From an uncultured Collinsella sp. (lineage in GTDB: Bacteria > Actinomycetota > Coriobacteriia > Coriobacteriales > Coriobacteriaceae), in assembly GCA_900552385.1 (NCBI GenBank), contig URZI01000013.1, positions 1-52,194 on the forward strand: DNA of 52,194 nt. The letters run 5' to 3'. The stretch's first letter is position 1. Each line of letters opens with the position of its first letter. Made by a program: the position numbers and the translations under genes. Positions 31,707-40,953 of this stretch are shown piece by piece. The notes below the pieces were generated by a model that saw only the letters and a program-made list of their open reading frames with translations, was not told the origin of the DNA and searched no databases.

Positions 31707-33118
31707 TATCCGATCGCTCCTTCCATCTCGAGCTTGATCAGGTTGTTCATCTCGACGGCGTACTCCAGCGGCAGCTCCTTGGAGACCGGGTTGGCAAAGC
31801 CGTTGACGATCATGGTGCGGGCCTCTTCCTCCGAGATACCGCGGCTCATCAGATAGAACACCTTATCGTCGCCGATGCGCCCGATGGTGGCCTCGTGGCC
31901 GATATCGACGTTCTTGGCGCGGATGTCCATGGCGGGGATGGTGTCGGAGCGGCTCTGGTCGTCGAGCATCAGCGACTGGCAGCTCACGGTTGCCTTGGAG
32001 CCCTCAGCCTTGGGCGTGGCCACGATGGAGCTGCGGAAGGTCTGGATGCCGCCGCTCTTGGAGATGCCCTTGGTCTCGACGGTCGCCGAGGTCTCGGGCG
32101 CGTTGAGCACGACCTTGCAACCGGTATCGAGGTTCTGGCCGGCGCCGGCAAAGGTGATGCCGGTAAAGCTCGAGCGAGCGCGACGGCCGTTGAGCACGCT
32201 CATGGGGTAGAGGTAGCCCACGTGGCTGCCGAAGGAGCCGCTGATCCACTCGATGTCGCCATCCTCGTCCACGCGCGCACGCTTGGTGTTGAGGTTATAC
32301 ATGTTCTTGGACCAGTTCTCGATGGTCGAGTAGCGCAGGTGCGCGCGCTTGCCCACAAAGAGCTCCACAGCACCGGCGTGGAGGTTGGCCACGTTGTACT
32401 TGGGCGCGGAGCAGCCCTCGATAAAGTGCAGGTCGGCGTCGTCCTCGACGATGATGAGCGTGTGCTCAAACTGGCCGGCGCCCTTGGCGTTGAGGCGGAA
32501 GTAGCTCTGCAGCGGGAAATCGAGTTTGGTGCCCTTGGGCACGTAGACAAACGAGCCGCCCGACCACACGGCACCGTGCAGGGCCGCAAACTTGTGGTCG
32601 GTGGGCGGGATGAGCGTCATGAACTTCTCGTGGATGAGCGGCTCCCACTGCGGGTCGTGCAGGGCCTCCTCGATGCCGGAGTAGACGATGCCCATCTTGG
32701 ACGCGGTGTCCTGCATGTTGTGGTAGACCAGCTCGGAGTCGTACTGTGCGCCGACGCCTGCCAGGTAGCTGCGCTCGGCGTCGGGGATGCCCAAGCGCTC
32801 AAAGGTGTTCTTGATGTCGTCGGGCACCGACTCCCAGTCGTGCTTTTGGTCGGTGTTGGGCTTGACGTAGGTGACGATGTTGTCCATGTCCAGGCCCTCG
32901 ATGGAGGGGCCCCACGTCGGGTCGGGAAAACGATTGAAGATCTCGAGGGACTTGAGGCGCAGGTCGAGCATCCACTGCGGCTCGTCCTTCTTGGCGCTGA
33001 TCTCGCGCACGATGTCGGGCGTGATGCCGGCGTCGAGGCGCTCAAATCCCTCCTCGCCATAGGTGAAGTCGTAGAGGCTGCGGTCGATGTCCGCGACCTC
33101 GGTGCGGTTCTTGGTCAT
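31706..33118 (-). CDS. sufB: Fe-S cluster assembly protein SufB
   Basis: Core scaffold of the SufBCD complex on which the cluster is built, 470 residues, full length. Characteristic blocks are VYSGIEEALHDPQWEP, AALHGAVWSGGSFVYVPKGTKLDFPLQSYFR, GSHVGYLYPMSVLNGRRARSS and the C-terminal DIGHEATIGRIGDDKVFYLMSRG with its conserved His/Glu near the SufD interface. The ATG at 33118 has AAAGGGG upstream and lies 12 nt after the sufC stop. The gene order sufC-B-D-S-U differs from the sufCDSUB order of Bacillus. Confidence 0.96.
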   Translation of the reverse strand: MTKNRTEVADIDRSLYDFTYGEEGFERLDAGITPDIVREISAKKDEPQWMLDLRLKSLEIFNRFPDPTWGPSIEGLDMDNIVTYVKPNTDQKHDWESVPDDIKNTFERLGIPDAERSYLAGVGAQYDSELVYHNMQDTASKMGIVYSGIEEALHDPQWEPLIHEKFMTLIPPTDHKFAALHGAVWSGGSFVYVPKGTKLDFPLQSYFRLNAKGAGQFEHTLIIVEDDADLHFIEGCSAPKYNVANLHAGAVELFVGKRAHLRYSTIENWSKNMYNLNTKRARVDEDGDIEWISGSFGSHVGYLYPMSVLNGRRARSSFTGITFAGAGQNLDTGCKVVLNAPETSATVETKGISKSGGIQTFRSSIVATPKAEGSKATVSCQSLMLDDQSRSDTIPAMDIRAKNVDIGHEATIGRIGDDKVFYLMSRGISEEEARTMIVNGFANPVSKELPLEYAVEMNNLIKLEMEGAIG

Positions 33119-33130
33119 TGCGTCGCCCCT

Positions 33131-33931
33131 TTACGCCTGCTGCTCGGCAGCGGCGGCCTCGGCCTGGGCGCGCTGCTCGGCGGCCTCGCGCTCGAAGGTC
33201 TCAAAGCCGTTCTTGTCGATCCAGGGGATCAGCGAGGCGTCGTCCTCGCGCACGATGTGGCCCTTGACCATAACGTGGACGCGGTCGACATCCAGGTGCT
33301 CCAGGATGCGCGTGTTGTGCGTGATGATGAGCATGGAGCCGTCGCAGCTCTTGCGGTAGGCGTCCATGCCGTGGCTGACGGTGGAAAGCGCGTCGACGTC
33401 CAAGCCCGAGTCGGTCTCGTCGAGGATGGCGAGCTTGGGCTGCAGCAGCAGAAGCTGGAGCATCTCGACCTTCTTCTTCTCGCCGCCCGAGAAGCCTACG
33501 CCCAGCTCGCGGTTGAGATAGGCGGTATCCATGTTGAGCTCGGCCGCGAGCTCCTTGACGCGACGGCGGAACTCCTTGCCCTTCATCTCCAGGCCGGGGC
33601 GGCCGGCGATGCTGGCACGCAAAAAGCTCGACAGCGGCACGCCCGGGATCTCGACCGGGGCCTGGAAGCTCAGGAACAGGCCGGCGCGCGAGCGCTTGTC
33701 GGTGGTGAGCTCGGTGATGTCCTGGCCGTCAAAGACGATGCGGCCGTCGTTGACGGTATAGACGGGGTCGCCCATGACCAGGTGGCCGAGGGTGGACTTG
33801 CCGGCGCCGTTGGGGCCCATCAGCACATGGGTCTCGCCGGCGGCGACGTTGAGGTTGACGTTGTGGAGGATGGTCTTCTCGTCCACGGAGGCGGTCAGAC
33901 CTTCGATGGAAAGCAGCGGATTTGCGCTCAT
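33131..33931 (-). CDS. sufC: Fe-S cluster assembly ATPase SufC
   Basis: ABC-type ATPase of the SufBCD complex, 266 residues. Walker A is GPNGAGKST (39-47), the Q-loop is LSFQAPVEIPG, the signature FSGGEKKK is at 147-154 and Walker B is LAILDETDSGLD (168-179). The DETDSGLD form is specific to SufC. The ATG at 33931 has GAGAGGGA upstream, and an upstream in-frame ATG at 33961 would add ten residues. It is the first gene of the operon, facing the Rrf2-type regulator across a 180-nt spacer. A C-terminal tail of alternating Ala/Glu/Gln is extra relative to E. coli SufC. Confidence 0.96.
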   Translation of the reverse strand: MSANPLLSIEGLTASVDEKTILHNVNLNVAAGETHVLMGPNGAGKSTLGHLVMGDPVYTVNDGRIVFDGQDITELTTDKRSRAGLFLSFQAPVEIPGVPLSSFLRASIAGRPGLEMKGKEFRRRVKELAAELNMDTAYLNRELGVGFSGGEKKKVEMLQLLLLQPKLAILDETDSGLDVDALSTVSHGMDAYRKSCDGSMLIITHNTRILEHLDVDRVHVMVKGHIVREDDASLIPWIDKNGFETFEREAAEQRAQAEAAAAEQQA

Positions 33932-34015
33932 GCTGTCCCTCTCTGTATATGGTGTACTCATAGGTGTACTAAACCCTAGGAATCTTCTCGGAATAAAGTT
34001 ACTATGGGTTCGGCG

Positions 34016-34039
34016 TTAGTCAAGGGAAAACCCGACTAA
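34016..34039. promoter_or_regulatory. Candidate operator between sufC and the Rrf2 regulator
   Basis: Inverted repeat TTAGTC (34016-34021) and GACTAA (34034-34039) with inner GGG/CCC. On the minus strand it includes a TTGACT -35-like hexamer for suf, with a weak TAACTT -10 at 17 nt. IscR-class sites also contain GACTA-type half sites. Binding by the adjacent regulator is inferred. Confidence 0.4.
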
Positions 34040-34111
34040 TCCACTCGACTTTTCTAGATGTGGGACAAATTCATCGGTTATGTATGTCCCCAGCGTTATG
34101 GAAGGGTAGGT

Positions 34112-34543
34112 ATGCTCATTTCTTCCAAGGGCCGCTATGCCCTCCGATTGATGATCTATATCGCAGCGCTTGGCGACGCCGAGGGCAAGATTGCCCTGCG
34201 CGAGGTCGCCGACCGCGAGCATATCTCGCAAAAGTATTTGGAGCAGCTGGTTCGTCCGCTTATGAAGGCGGGCCTGCTTAAGAGTGTGCGCGGCAAAGGC
34301 GGTGGCTACATGATGGCCAAGGACCCGGTCGAGGTGCGCGCCGGCGACATCCTGCGCGCCGTCGAGGGCAGCACGGCTCCGGTGGCGTGCGACGGCATCG
34401 ACAACAGCTGCACCCGCAGCGATCTTTGCTCGACCGTCAAGTTCTGGCGTGGTCTGGACGACGTCATCGAAAAGTACGTCGACGGCGTGACGTTGGCCGA
34501 CCTTGCCGCCGTCCCCGAGATCAATTTTGACATTAAGCTGTAG
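34112..34543 (+). CDS. Rrf2 family regulator, IscR-like
   Basis: Winged-helix repressor of 143 residues. The N-terminal MLISSKGRYALRLMIYIA and HISQKYLEQLVRPLMKAGLLKSVRGKGGGY (37-66) give the Rrf2 DNA-binding fold. Three cysteines at 93, 100 and 106 (VACDGIDNSC...LC) have nearly the spacing of the [2Fe-2S] ligands of IscR. It probably senses cluster supply and controls the divergent suf operon, and perhaps itself, through the inverted repeat at 34016-34039. That is inferred from position. The ATG at 34112 has GGAAGGGTAGG upstream. CymR-like cysteine regulators of this family usually lack the three cysteines. Confidence 0.88.
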   Translation: MLISSKGRYALRLMIYIAALGDAEGKIALREVADREHISQKYLEQLVRPLMKAGLLKSVRGKGGGYMMAKDPVEVRAGDILRAVEGSTAPVACDGIDNSCTRSDLCSTVKFWRGLDDVIEKYVDGVTLADLAAVPEINFDIKL

Positions 34544-34682
34544 GTTGAGCGCAATTCCTTAAGATTTCGCGGAGGGTTGTTGCCGTTTACCGAGGGGCTG
34601 TTGTGTAACAACGGGCGAGCTGCAATACTTATTTTTATCTTTGCAAACTGAACTTTAACTACACCAATGCAGGGAGGATCTT

Positions 34683-36500
34683 ATGCAGCCCAAGCATTCC
34701 GCGATTGTCGCGGGCCTGACGCTGGCGCTTTCGTTTGGCGCCGTTTCCGCGCCGGCACCCGCCGCTGCCGAGGAGCCCACGCCGGGCGTAGCCTCGGATG
34801 CCACCGATATCGATAAGGGCCTTTACACCCAGCAATCCTTCTCGGGCGTGCTGAGGTCGGTTCAGGGCGTTTCGTTTGTCAACGTGACCGCCGAGATGAA
34901 GTACTTCACCAAATACGAGAGCCACGGCAACTATAACCAGGGCTTTTCGTATGGTGACGGCTACAACGCGCTGGGCTATTACCAGTTCGACCGTCGTTGG
35001 TCGCTCATTCCGTTTATGAAGCAGGTCTACAACTACGATTCTGCTAAGTACGGCATGCTTAAAGCTGCGATTGATCGCGGCAGCGAGATTTCCAACACGA
35101 GCAATGCCATGTACGAGAACGGCCAGCTCACCGAGCTGGGCCATATCGCGCAGGATGCCTTCCAAGGTGCTTATAACACCGATCCTGTTGAGTTCTCAGC
35201 ACTTCAAGATGCCTATGCGTACAACTCGTACTATGCGGTGACCGAGGCGTGGCTTAAGAGCGCTCTTGGCATTGACATCTCCGGCCGCGCCGATTGCGTC
35301 AAGGGCATGGTGTGGAGCATCACCAACATGTGCGGTACCGGTGGCTGCAGAGACTTCTTCCGCTGGGCGAATCTTTCCAACGATATGTCCGACCGCGAGT
35401 TTGTGACGGCGCTCTCCAATAGCGTGGTCAACAATGTCGCCACCAAGTTTTCAAGTCAGCCCCAGTATCATGAGGGCTGGAAGAACCGCTACCGCAACGA
35501 GCTGAAGGACTGCTTGGTTTTTATCGCCGAGGATGAGGCTGCCGCTGCGACGCCCGTGCAGCCCGAGCCTACGCCGGTGCCCTCGCCGACACCTGATTCG
35601 AATGACGACTCGAGTGACGACGCCAACGATGACAGGATGGATGCGCCCTCGACCGATGCTGACGGTAATGGCTCTGCTGGTGGCACTACCAACGACGGCT
35701 CTACCCCGAACGGCTCCAATTTGAACGGCTCTGCTGCGGGCGATTCGCCTTCAAGCTCTGCCGGCAATACGGACAGCGACGCTTCTGGTTCGACTGGCGC
35801 TGACACCTCTAACTCATCTACCGGCTCGAGCGATTCGTCCGTTGACACCGGCTCTAACAACGGCTCCGGCTCTGACGCAGCCCCTGATTCCGATGCTTCC
35901 AAGGACGACTCGAATAAGGCGCCGGACGCTCCCGTTGCTTCGCCGGACAAGAAGCCTTCTTTCTCCGAGCAGCTTGGTTCTACGCTGGGCTCTTCGCTGA
36001 TGGCTGGCGTCAATAATGGCTCGACCCAGAACAAGGACAACTCTGATCAGGTTTCCACGGAAAAGACCGAGGCCGCAAAGGGCGACTCCAAGGACAAGGC
36101 TTCCGAGAAGACCGAATCTGATAAGGGTTCTAGCTCTGAGGAGAAGGACGACAAATCCGCTCAGAAGAAGGACGAGGATAAGAAGTCTGAATCTGAGAAG
36201 AAGGACGAGAGCAAGGACAAGACCGAGGACGGAAAGCAGCAGGGCGAGGACGGCGGTAAGGGCAACACCGACAACAAGAGTCAAGAGCAAAATGACTCCA
36301 AGGCGGTGACCACTACAACCACGACGACTACAACTACCAAGTCATCTGGCGGCAATATGCCCAAGACGGGCGATCTGATTGTGATGGCGAGCCTTGCCAG
36401 TGCAAGCTTGGCCACGCTGGGTGCCACGTCTATTGTGAGTGGCAAGCATAAGCTCGATCAGCAAAAGAAGGCTGCTGGGCAGAACGACTCCGAGGAGTAG
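34683..36500 (+). CDS. Putative cell-wall-anchored surface protein with lysozyme-like N-terminal domain
   Basis: Secreted protein of 605 residues. A signal peptide (1-29, cut after APAAA) is followed by a folded domain of about 45-280. The domain has YFTKYESHGNYNQGFSYGDGYNALGYYQF and four cysteines. This layout recalls small muramidase-like domains in which a Glu starts the helix, but the match is weak. A Ser/Asp/Gly/Asn-rich linker (290-450), a Lys/Glu/Asp-rich stalk and a Thr run (about 543-552) follow. MPKTG at about 559-563, a hydrophobic helix and a basic tail form a sortase-type signal in which Met replaces Leu of LPXTG. The ATG at 34683 has AGGGAGG upstream. It is monocistronic with its own terminator. 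Confidence 0.75.
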   Translation: MQPKHSAIVAGLTLALSFGAVSAPAPAAAEEPTPGVASDATDIDKGLYTQQSFSGVLRSVQGVSFVNVTAEMKYFTKYESHGNYNQGFSYGDGYNALGYYQFDRRWSLIPFMKQVYNYDSAKYGMLKAAIDRGSEISNTSNAMYENGQLTELGHIAQDAFQGAYNTDPVEFSALQDAYAYNSYYAVTEAWLKSALGIDISGRADCVKGMVWSITNMCGTGGCRDFFRWANLSNDMSDREFVTALSNSVVNNVATKFSSQPQYHEGWKNRYRNELKDCLVFIAEDEAAAATPVQPEPTPVPSPTPDSNDDSSDDANDDRMDAPSTDADGNGSAGGTTNDGSTPNGSNLNGSAAGDSPSSSAGNTDSDASGSTGADTSNSSTGSSDSSVDTGSNNGSGSDAAPDSDASKDDSNKAPDAPVASPDKKPSFSEQLGSTLGSSLMAGVNNGSTQNKDNSDQVSTEKTEAAKGDSKDKASEKTESDKGSSSEEKDDKSAQKKDEDKKSESEKKDESKDKTEDGKQQGEDGGKGNTDNKSQEQNDSKAVTTTTTTTTTTKSSGGNMPKTGDLIVMASLASASLATLGATSIVSGKHKLDQQKKAAGQNDSEE

Positions 36501-36533
36501 TCCCTTTCGGTTGCCCGACAACTAAAGATTCGC

Positions 36534-36569
36534 AATGGGGGCCGGTGCAGTTGCATCGGGCCCCATTTT
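36534..36569 (+). terminator. Terminator of the surface-protein gene
   Basis: AATGGGG / CCCCATT outer stem with an interrupted GC-rich inner stem, followed by TTTTG. Confidence 0.7.
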
Positions 36570-36703
36570 GTTGCACAACGATTTGTTATGCCCCCTCAAG
36601 GCCTTTGTTCCTACCGTTGCCCGATGCCTTTGCACGGATCCAGCGTTGCACTTGAACTGCTCGCTACAATGGGCTTCGTGCTGCGTTTTAGGGAGAAGTT
36701 ACG

Positions 36704-38500
36704 GTGTCTGAACAGGAGTATTGCAACAGTGCCGATACTTTTGGCGTACGGCTTGTCAACCATGTCGATGATGCGGTTTTGCCGGTCGGTGTGCATGATT
36801 TTGCCGATGCCATTGGTCGTTGCATGCTGGTTGACAAGACCATGTTTATTGCCGATGTGTTGGACTGCGACGCGTCCGTTGTGGTGTGCTGTCGACCCGA
36901 GGGTTTTGGCAAGAGCATGAACTTGTCGATGCTCAGGGCTTTTCTGGAGCGTCCAGCGGTCGGTCGCTCTGGTCAGCGTTTGTTTGCCGATGCTCAGATT
37001 TGGGATGCGAACGGCGGGCGCTATCGGGATGAGTATGCTTGCTATCCGGTGATATCGCTGGACTTTTCTGGCGCTGGGAGGCGTGGCCCCGCTGTTGCCG
37101 GCGTCGTGCGCGATGCCCTTTCGGGCGAGTGCGCTCGCTTGTTGGCGCTCTTGGAGGCTCCGGATTTAGCTCGAGATAAGGTGCGTCACATCGAACGTGT
37201 CGCGCGTGGCGTGGCGAGCGCGGACGAGGTTGACTCGGTGCTCGGTGTGCTCATAGAGCTGCTGGAGATTGCCTGCGATGAGCAGGTTGTATTGCTCGTT
37301 GATGGGTACGATGCGGCGTGGTCTCGCCGTGCGAGCGCGAGGAACGCTTCCGACGCCGATCCGGCAGAACTACTTGACCGTGCGCTGTTTGACGCCATTG
37401 CCACTGCGCGCGATTCGTTGCGGCTGACGTGTCTGATGGGGGAGTGTTCCGGTCCCGCCGAAGCGGCGCTTTCTTCGCGCGGCTGCTCGTATTGTCTGAC
37501 GACGCCGCTGTCGGCGTGGTGTGACCGTTGGTTCGGTTTTTCGGATGCCGAGGTCGAGGCTCTGTTGAATCATGCTGGGCGCGAGGAATACCTGGATGAT
37601 GCGCGTGAATGGCTCGAGGGATATCGGTTTGGCAGGGCCTATTGCTCGAGTCCAGAGCGTGTGATCGGTTTTCTGGGCCGAGGCTGCACGGCGCCTGTGC
37701 GTGCCGATCTGTATGGATATGCCGATTGTCTGAGTAGGGTAGTTGCCGGGTGGAATCTCGACCGCCTTTCGGTCTTGTTTGATTTGCTCGAGGCCCATGG
37801 GTGCGCTGAGGTCCCGCTTTGTTTGGGCACTGCAGAGCCAGATGTCTCGCCTGACGATGGCATGTGGACAGCGCTGTATCTGTCCGGTTTTCTCACGACG
37901 GATATGACTGAGGAGCCGGAGCATGGCGATCGCCTCCGTGCTTTGCGATTGCCCAATAACGAGCTTCGCCAGACCTTGCGTCTAGTGATTATTGAGTGGT
38001 TTGAGTGTGCTGCAGAAGACATTCGAGACGTCGATGCGTTTCGCGACGGGCTGTGCCATGGGAACGAGGATACCGTGAGGCGGGCGCTAAGCCGCATCTT
38101 AGGAGATGCGGGAATCGGTGCGACCGACCCAGATGCGCCACTGCCATATCATCTGCTCTTGCAGGGGCTCTGCTTTGGCTTGCCGGGCTATGCCAATCCT
38201 GCCTCGAGGCGAAAGTGTGGCGCGGGTCGCTGCGACATCCAGGTTTTTCCTACGGGCGCCGTGTTCGACATAGCCGATACGATCGGTATGCTCGATGAAC
38301 GTCCGCTGATAACGATCAACATGATGTATGACCCCGGTGTGGATGCGCTGGGCCTGGAATTGCTGGCCGTGCAGGCGCTGCTCGACATAGAGCGCGACGG
38401 CATCGACGAAATCCGTGTGCCGCGACCCGGCGTGGGTCGCATGCGCTGGGGGTTCGGTTTTGATGGGCAGCGTGCGTCCGTGGTGTGCCAACGTCTGTAG
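36704..38500 (+). CDS. Degenerate AAA-ATPase-like / PD-(D/E)XK family protein
   Basis: Protein of 598 residues resembling the large family that joins an AAA-ATPase_like domain to a C-terminal PD-(D/E)XK nuclease (DUF1703), common in gut anaerobes and of unknown role. The N-terminal part has CRPEGFGKSMNLSML (63-77) where the family has RPRRFGKSLNLSML. The Walker B region reads VDGYD (199-203) instead of the usual IDEYD, so the catalytic acid is lost. The C-terminal part has GRCDIQVFP (508-516), but the expected E-x-K strand reads LITINMMYD. The protein may be inactive as ATPase and nuclease. The GTG start at 36704 has TAGGGAGAAG upstream. It is monocistronic, with a small GNRA-loop hairpin (GGGCGAAAGCCC) after the stop. 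Confidence 0.72.
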   Translation: MSEQEYCNSADTFGVRLVNHVDDAVLPVGVHDFADAIGRCMLVDKTMFIADVLDCDASVVVCCRPEGFGKSMNLSMLRAFLERPAVGRSGQRLFADAQIWDANGGRYRDEYACYPVISLDFSGAGRRGPAVAGVVRDALSGECARLLALLEAPDLARDKVRHIERVARGVASADEVDSVLGVLIELLEIACDEQVVLLVDGYDAAWSRRASARNASDADPAELLDRALFDAIATARDSLRLTCLMGECSGPAEAALSSRGCSYCLTTPLSAWCDRWFGFSDAEVEALLNHAGREEYLDDAREWLEGYRFGRAYCSSPERVIGFLGRGCTAPVRADLYGYADCLSRVVAGWNLDRLSVLFDLLEAHGCAEVPLCLGTAEPDVSPDDGMWTALYLSGFLTTDMTEEPEHGDRLRALRLPNNELRQTLRLVIIEWFECAAEDIRDVDAFRDGLCHGNEDTVRRALSRILGDAGIGATDPDAPLPYHLLLQGLCFGLPGYANPASRRKCGAGRCDIQVFPTGAVFDIADTIGMLDERPLITINMMYDPGVDALGLELLAVQALLDIERDGIDEIRVPRPGVGRMRWGFGFDGQRASVVCQRL

Positions 38501-38517
38501 CGGCGGGCGAAAGCCCT

Positions 38518-39540
38518 TTACTGTTCCGCGTCCTTCATGGGCGGCATGGGCTTCCAGTTGGGATCCTTGACGATCTTGCGGGCGTCCTTCATGCCACGGC
38601 GCAGCGCCGGAATACCGGTCTTAAAGCACTTATCGACCGCAGCCAGGCGAATGAATTCCTTGCAGAAGGTCGCGGCATTGCCCAGGCGGAACAGCATGGG
38701 GTGGTAGTCACCGTAGATCTGCATATAGCGAGCGAGGAAGCCTCGGTTGCGCATGATGTAGTAGCGGTTGGTGTCGCTCGTAGAGTTGAGCTGGCGCTTG
38801 CCGGCGATATCCCAGTTAGAGACAGCGCGGGCACGCTTGAGCACCACGTCGGCAACAACGGCGGCGGGGAAGTGCTGGCTGGCCACGTAGCCGTAGCAGG
38901 CATCGTCGCCGTAGATGAAGAATCGCGCATCCGGCAGGCCGATCTTGTCGACCACGCGGCGCGAGAACAGGCCGCCTTCAAAGCACAACTGGTTCATGGC
39001 GCGGTAGCCCTTGGGGCCCAGGTCCCACTTAGCGATGGGGTTGGGGATACCAAGCGAAAGGATGAGCTGGTACTGCCAAAAGAAGGCGCCGCCGTCAAAG
39101 TCCAGGCGCGAACCCTGGATGACATCGTAGCGGTCGGTCCACTTGGCAAGACGCTCGATGCCTTCGGGGATGACGAGCACGTCGTCGTCCATCACCCAGA
39201 ACCACTGGGCGCCCAGGTCGTAGGCGCATTTGGTGCCGGCGGAGAAGCCACCTGCACCGCCGCCGTTTTCGAGCTGTGGTGCGTAGATGACGCGGTCGGT
39301 GCCGCCCTTCGCGTCGGGCTGTTCGATGTCGGTGCCCCACAGGTTGGCCAGGCGCTCGTTGAATGCGGTGCACATGGCCTCGGTCTCACGCGAATTCTCG
39401 TTATCGACGATCACGATGCGCCAGGGCGCTGCCGTAAGCTCGGTCATGGAGTCGAACAAGTTGGCCAGGAGTTCCTGGCGCTTGTACGTAACGACGACAA
39501 TGGCGAGCTTATCGATGGGAGCGGGAAGGGTTGAAGGCAT
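38518..39540 (-). CDS. Glycosyltransferase family 2, galactofuranosyltransferase-like
   Basis: GT-A fold transferase of 340 residues. It starts LAIVVVTYKRQELLANLF (12-29), followed by IVIVDNENS, a glycine-rich loop NGGGAGGFSAGT and the metal-binding DDD (WVMDDDVLV). It ends in a helical segment with W/Y-rich NRYYIMRNRGFLARY. The arrangement resembles GlfT-type galactofuranosyltransferases of the rhamnosyl/galactofuranosyl branch, though the sugar is not proven. It has no membrane segments. The ATG at 39540 is preceded by AAAGGA at 10 nt. A TACAAT -10-like hexamer lies near 39616. It faces the convergent 36704 gene and follows the acyltransferase gene in the same direction. Confidence 0.82.
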   Translation of the reverse strand: MPSTLPAPIDKLAIVVVTYKRQELLANLFDSMTELTAAPWRIVIVDNENSRETEAMCTAFNERLANLWGTDIEQPDAKGGTDRVIYAPQLENGGGAGGFSAGTKCAYDLGAQWFWVMDDDVLVIPEGIERLAKWTDRYDVIQGSRLDFDGGAFFWQYQLILSLGIPNPIAKWDLGPKGYRAMNQLCFEGGLFSRRVVDKIGLPDARFFIYGDDACYGYVASQHFPAAVVADVVLKRARAVSNWDIAGKRQLNSTSDTNRYYIMRNRGFLARYMQIYGDYHPMLFRLGNAATFCKEFIRLAAVDKCFKTGIPALRRGMKDARKIVKDPNWKPMPPMKDAEQ

Positions 39541-39710
39541 GGGGCAATATATCCTTTCACGCGCGGCGGGTGAGTGCAGCGCGGAAGCTATCGAATACGT
39601 CCTTGGGACTGTCCTATTGTAAAGGCTCGGCGCACCTTGGCGGCAAGCTTTGAATAAAACGCAGGAACCTGCCACGGCTGTAGCGGCTTTAGCGTCTGAC
39701 GGCAGCGTGT

Positions 39711-40841
39711 CTATTGCCTCTTGAGCTTGCGTTCAATAAGACTTCTAGTTGCATCGATGATGAGAAGTGCCAGAGCAAAGACGATGCTAATGACGATACC
39801 CGTGACGATACATATAGCTGCCGGGCTGTTTTGGCTGATCAGTATGTTTGCGAGCAACGTATTGAAGACGGGACGCCACAGGCTACTGGTGAGCGACTGC
39901 ATCACATAGAAACCAAGCGTGGCGGTCGATAAGGTGACGATGACACCTGCGGTCCGTGGATTGCCTGAGGCCCTGCGCCGGGTCGCCGCAAAGAGCAGAG
40001 AGGCGGCAGCGAGGGCAAACGAGATCAACGAGGTTGATTTGTAGGAGAGGACTGCCATCGCCGTGAGGTTGCCGGTGAAGGAGAGTGCTCCTTCCAGGAT
40101 GGTGGCGAGCGCCAAAACCGTTACGAGCGAGCGCATGCCCAAGGCGCCCGCCCTGTCCGAATCCATGGCGTCGGTTACGTCGCGGAGCAGTCCGCCGATC
40201 AAAAACGCGACTACGTACGTGGTAGCGCTCATGAGCTTTTGGAGCCAAGAAAACTCGCCGGCGCTTGTCGCACTCATGGCGGCCAAATACCCGTTAACAA
40301 CGAATACGAGGATTCCAACGGCGATGACCGTTGTCGTGTAGGTTTTCTGGGAGAGTCGGCTCTTGGCCAGTCCAAACCATGGCGCCATGAAAACTGTGGC
40401 GGCATAGGCCCAGATAAACTCAAGCCCAAGCGTGTACCAATAGTGCGTATTGAGGGTAACATCGGGAATGGGTGAGACGACCGTGGACCACGCGAGCGCC
40501 ACGAGGCAATAAAACGCAGTGGGCATAATGACCTTGCCAAGGCGCTGCGCCGTCCGTTGCATTTGCGACTTCCACGTTGCTCCACCGTCCCAAGCACGCG
40601 CGGCCGAAGCGATGAGAAAATAGCCCGAGATCATAAAGAAGACCTCGTTGGCCCAGCAGCCAAGCAAGTTAATAAAACCGAGTACGCCGGAATAGGGGAA
40701 CATCGCAAGTGGGGCATATTCCACGGCGCCGACGCAGACGGCTTGGAAGGTCCACTGAAAGGTGTGGAACACCGCGATGCCGGCGACCGCGACCAAACGC
40801 AGCGCTTCGGTGGGTATGTTGCGTGCGGCTTTGGGCTGCAT
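39711..40841 (-). CDS. Acyltransferase family 3 membrane protein
   Basis: Polytopic membrane protein of 376 residues. About ten hydrophobic helices and the N-terminal signature NIPTEALRLVAVAGIAVFHTF (His near residue 26), plus WANEVFFMISGYFL, are typical of acyltransferase 3 (OafA/WbbJ-like) proteins. These add acetyl or succinyl groups to surface sugars. A role in decorating the polysaccharide built by the neighbouring transferases is likely. The ATG at 40841 has AAAGGA upstream. A TATAAT hexamer on the minus strand (40882-40887) is a likely -10. It is divergent from the glycosyltransferase run. Confidence 0.83.
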   Translation of the reverse strand: MQPKAARNIPTEALRLVAVAGIAVFHTFQWTFQAVCVGAVEYAPLAMFPYSGVLGFINLLGCWANEVFFMISGYFLIASAARAWDGGATWKSQMQRTAQRLGKVIMPTAFYCLVALAWSTVVSPIPDVTLNTHYWYTLGLEFIWAYAATVFMAPWFGLAKSRLSQKTYTTTVIAVGILVFVVNGYLAAMSATSAGEFSWLQKLMSATTYVVAFLIGGLLRDVTDAMDSDRAGALGMRSLVTVLALATILEGALSFTGNLTAMAVLSYKSTSLISFALAAASLLFAATRRRASGNPRTAGVIVTLSTATLGFYVMQSLTSSLWRPVFNTLLANILISQNSPAAICIVTGIVISIVFALALLIIDATRSLIERKLKRQ

Positions 40842-40953
40842 GACGTCCTTTCTTATCGGTTTGCCTCTGCGAGCTCCATAGATTATATAAACGTCCGCTG
40901 GCGCGCTGGCCCTTTGATACCATGAAACGACAGGTATTTCCTAAGGAGCACAT

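Noticed and set aside
31895..33979. Antisense reading frame of 694 codons opposite sufB and sufC
   Set aside because: Same artefact. The minus-strand genes have clear family motifs and ribosome-binding sites.
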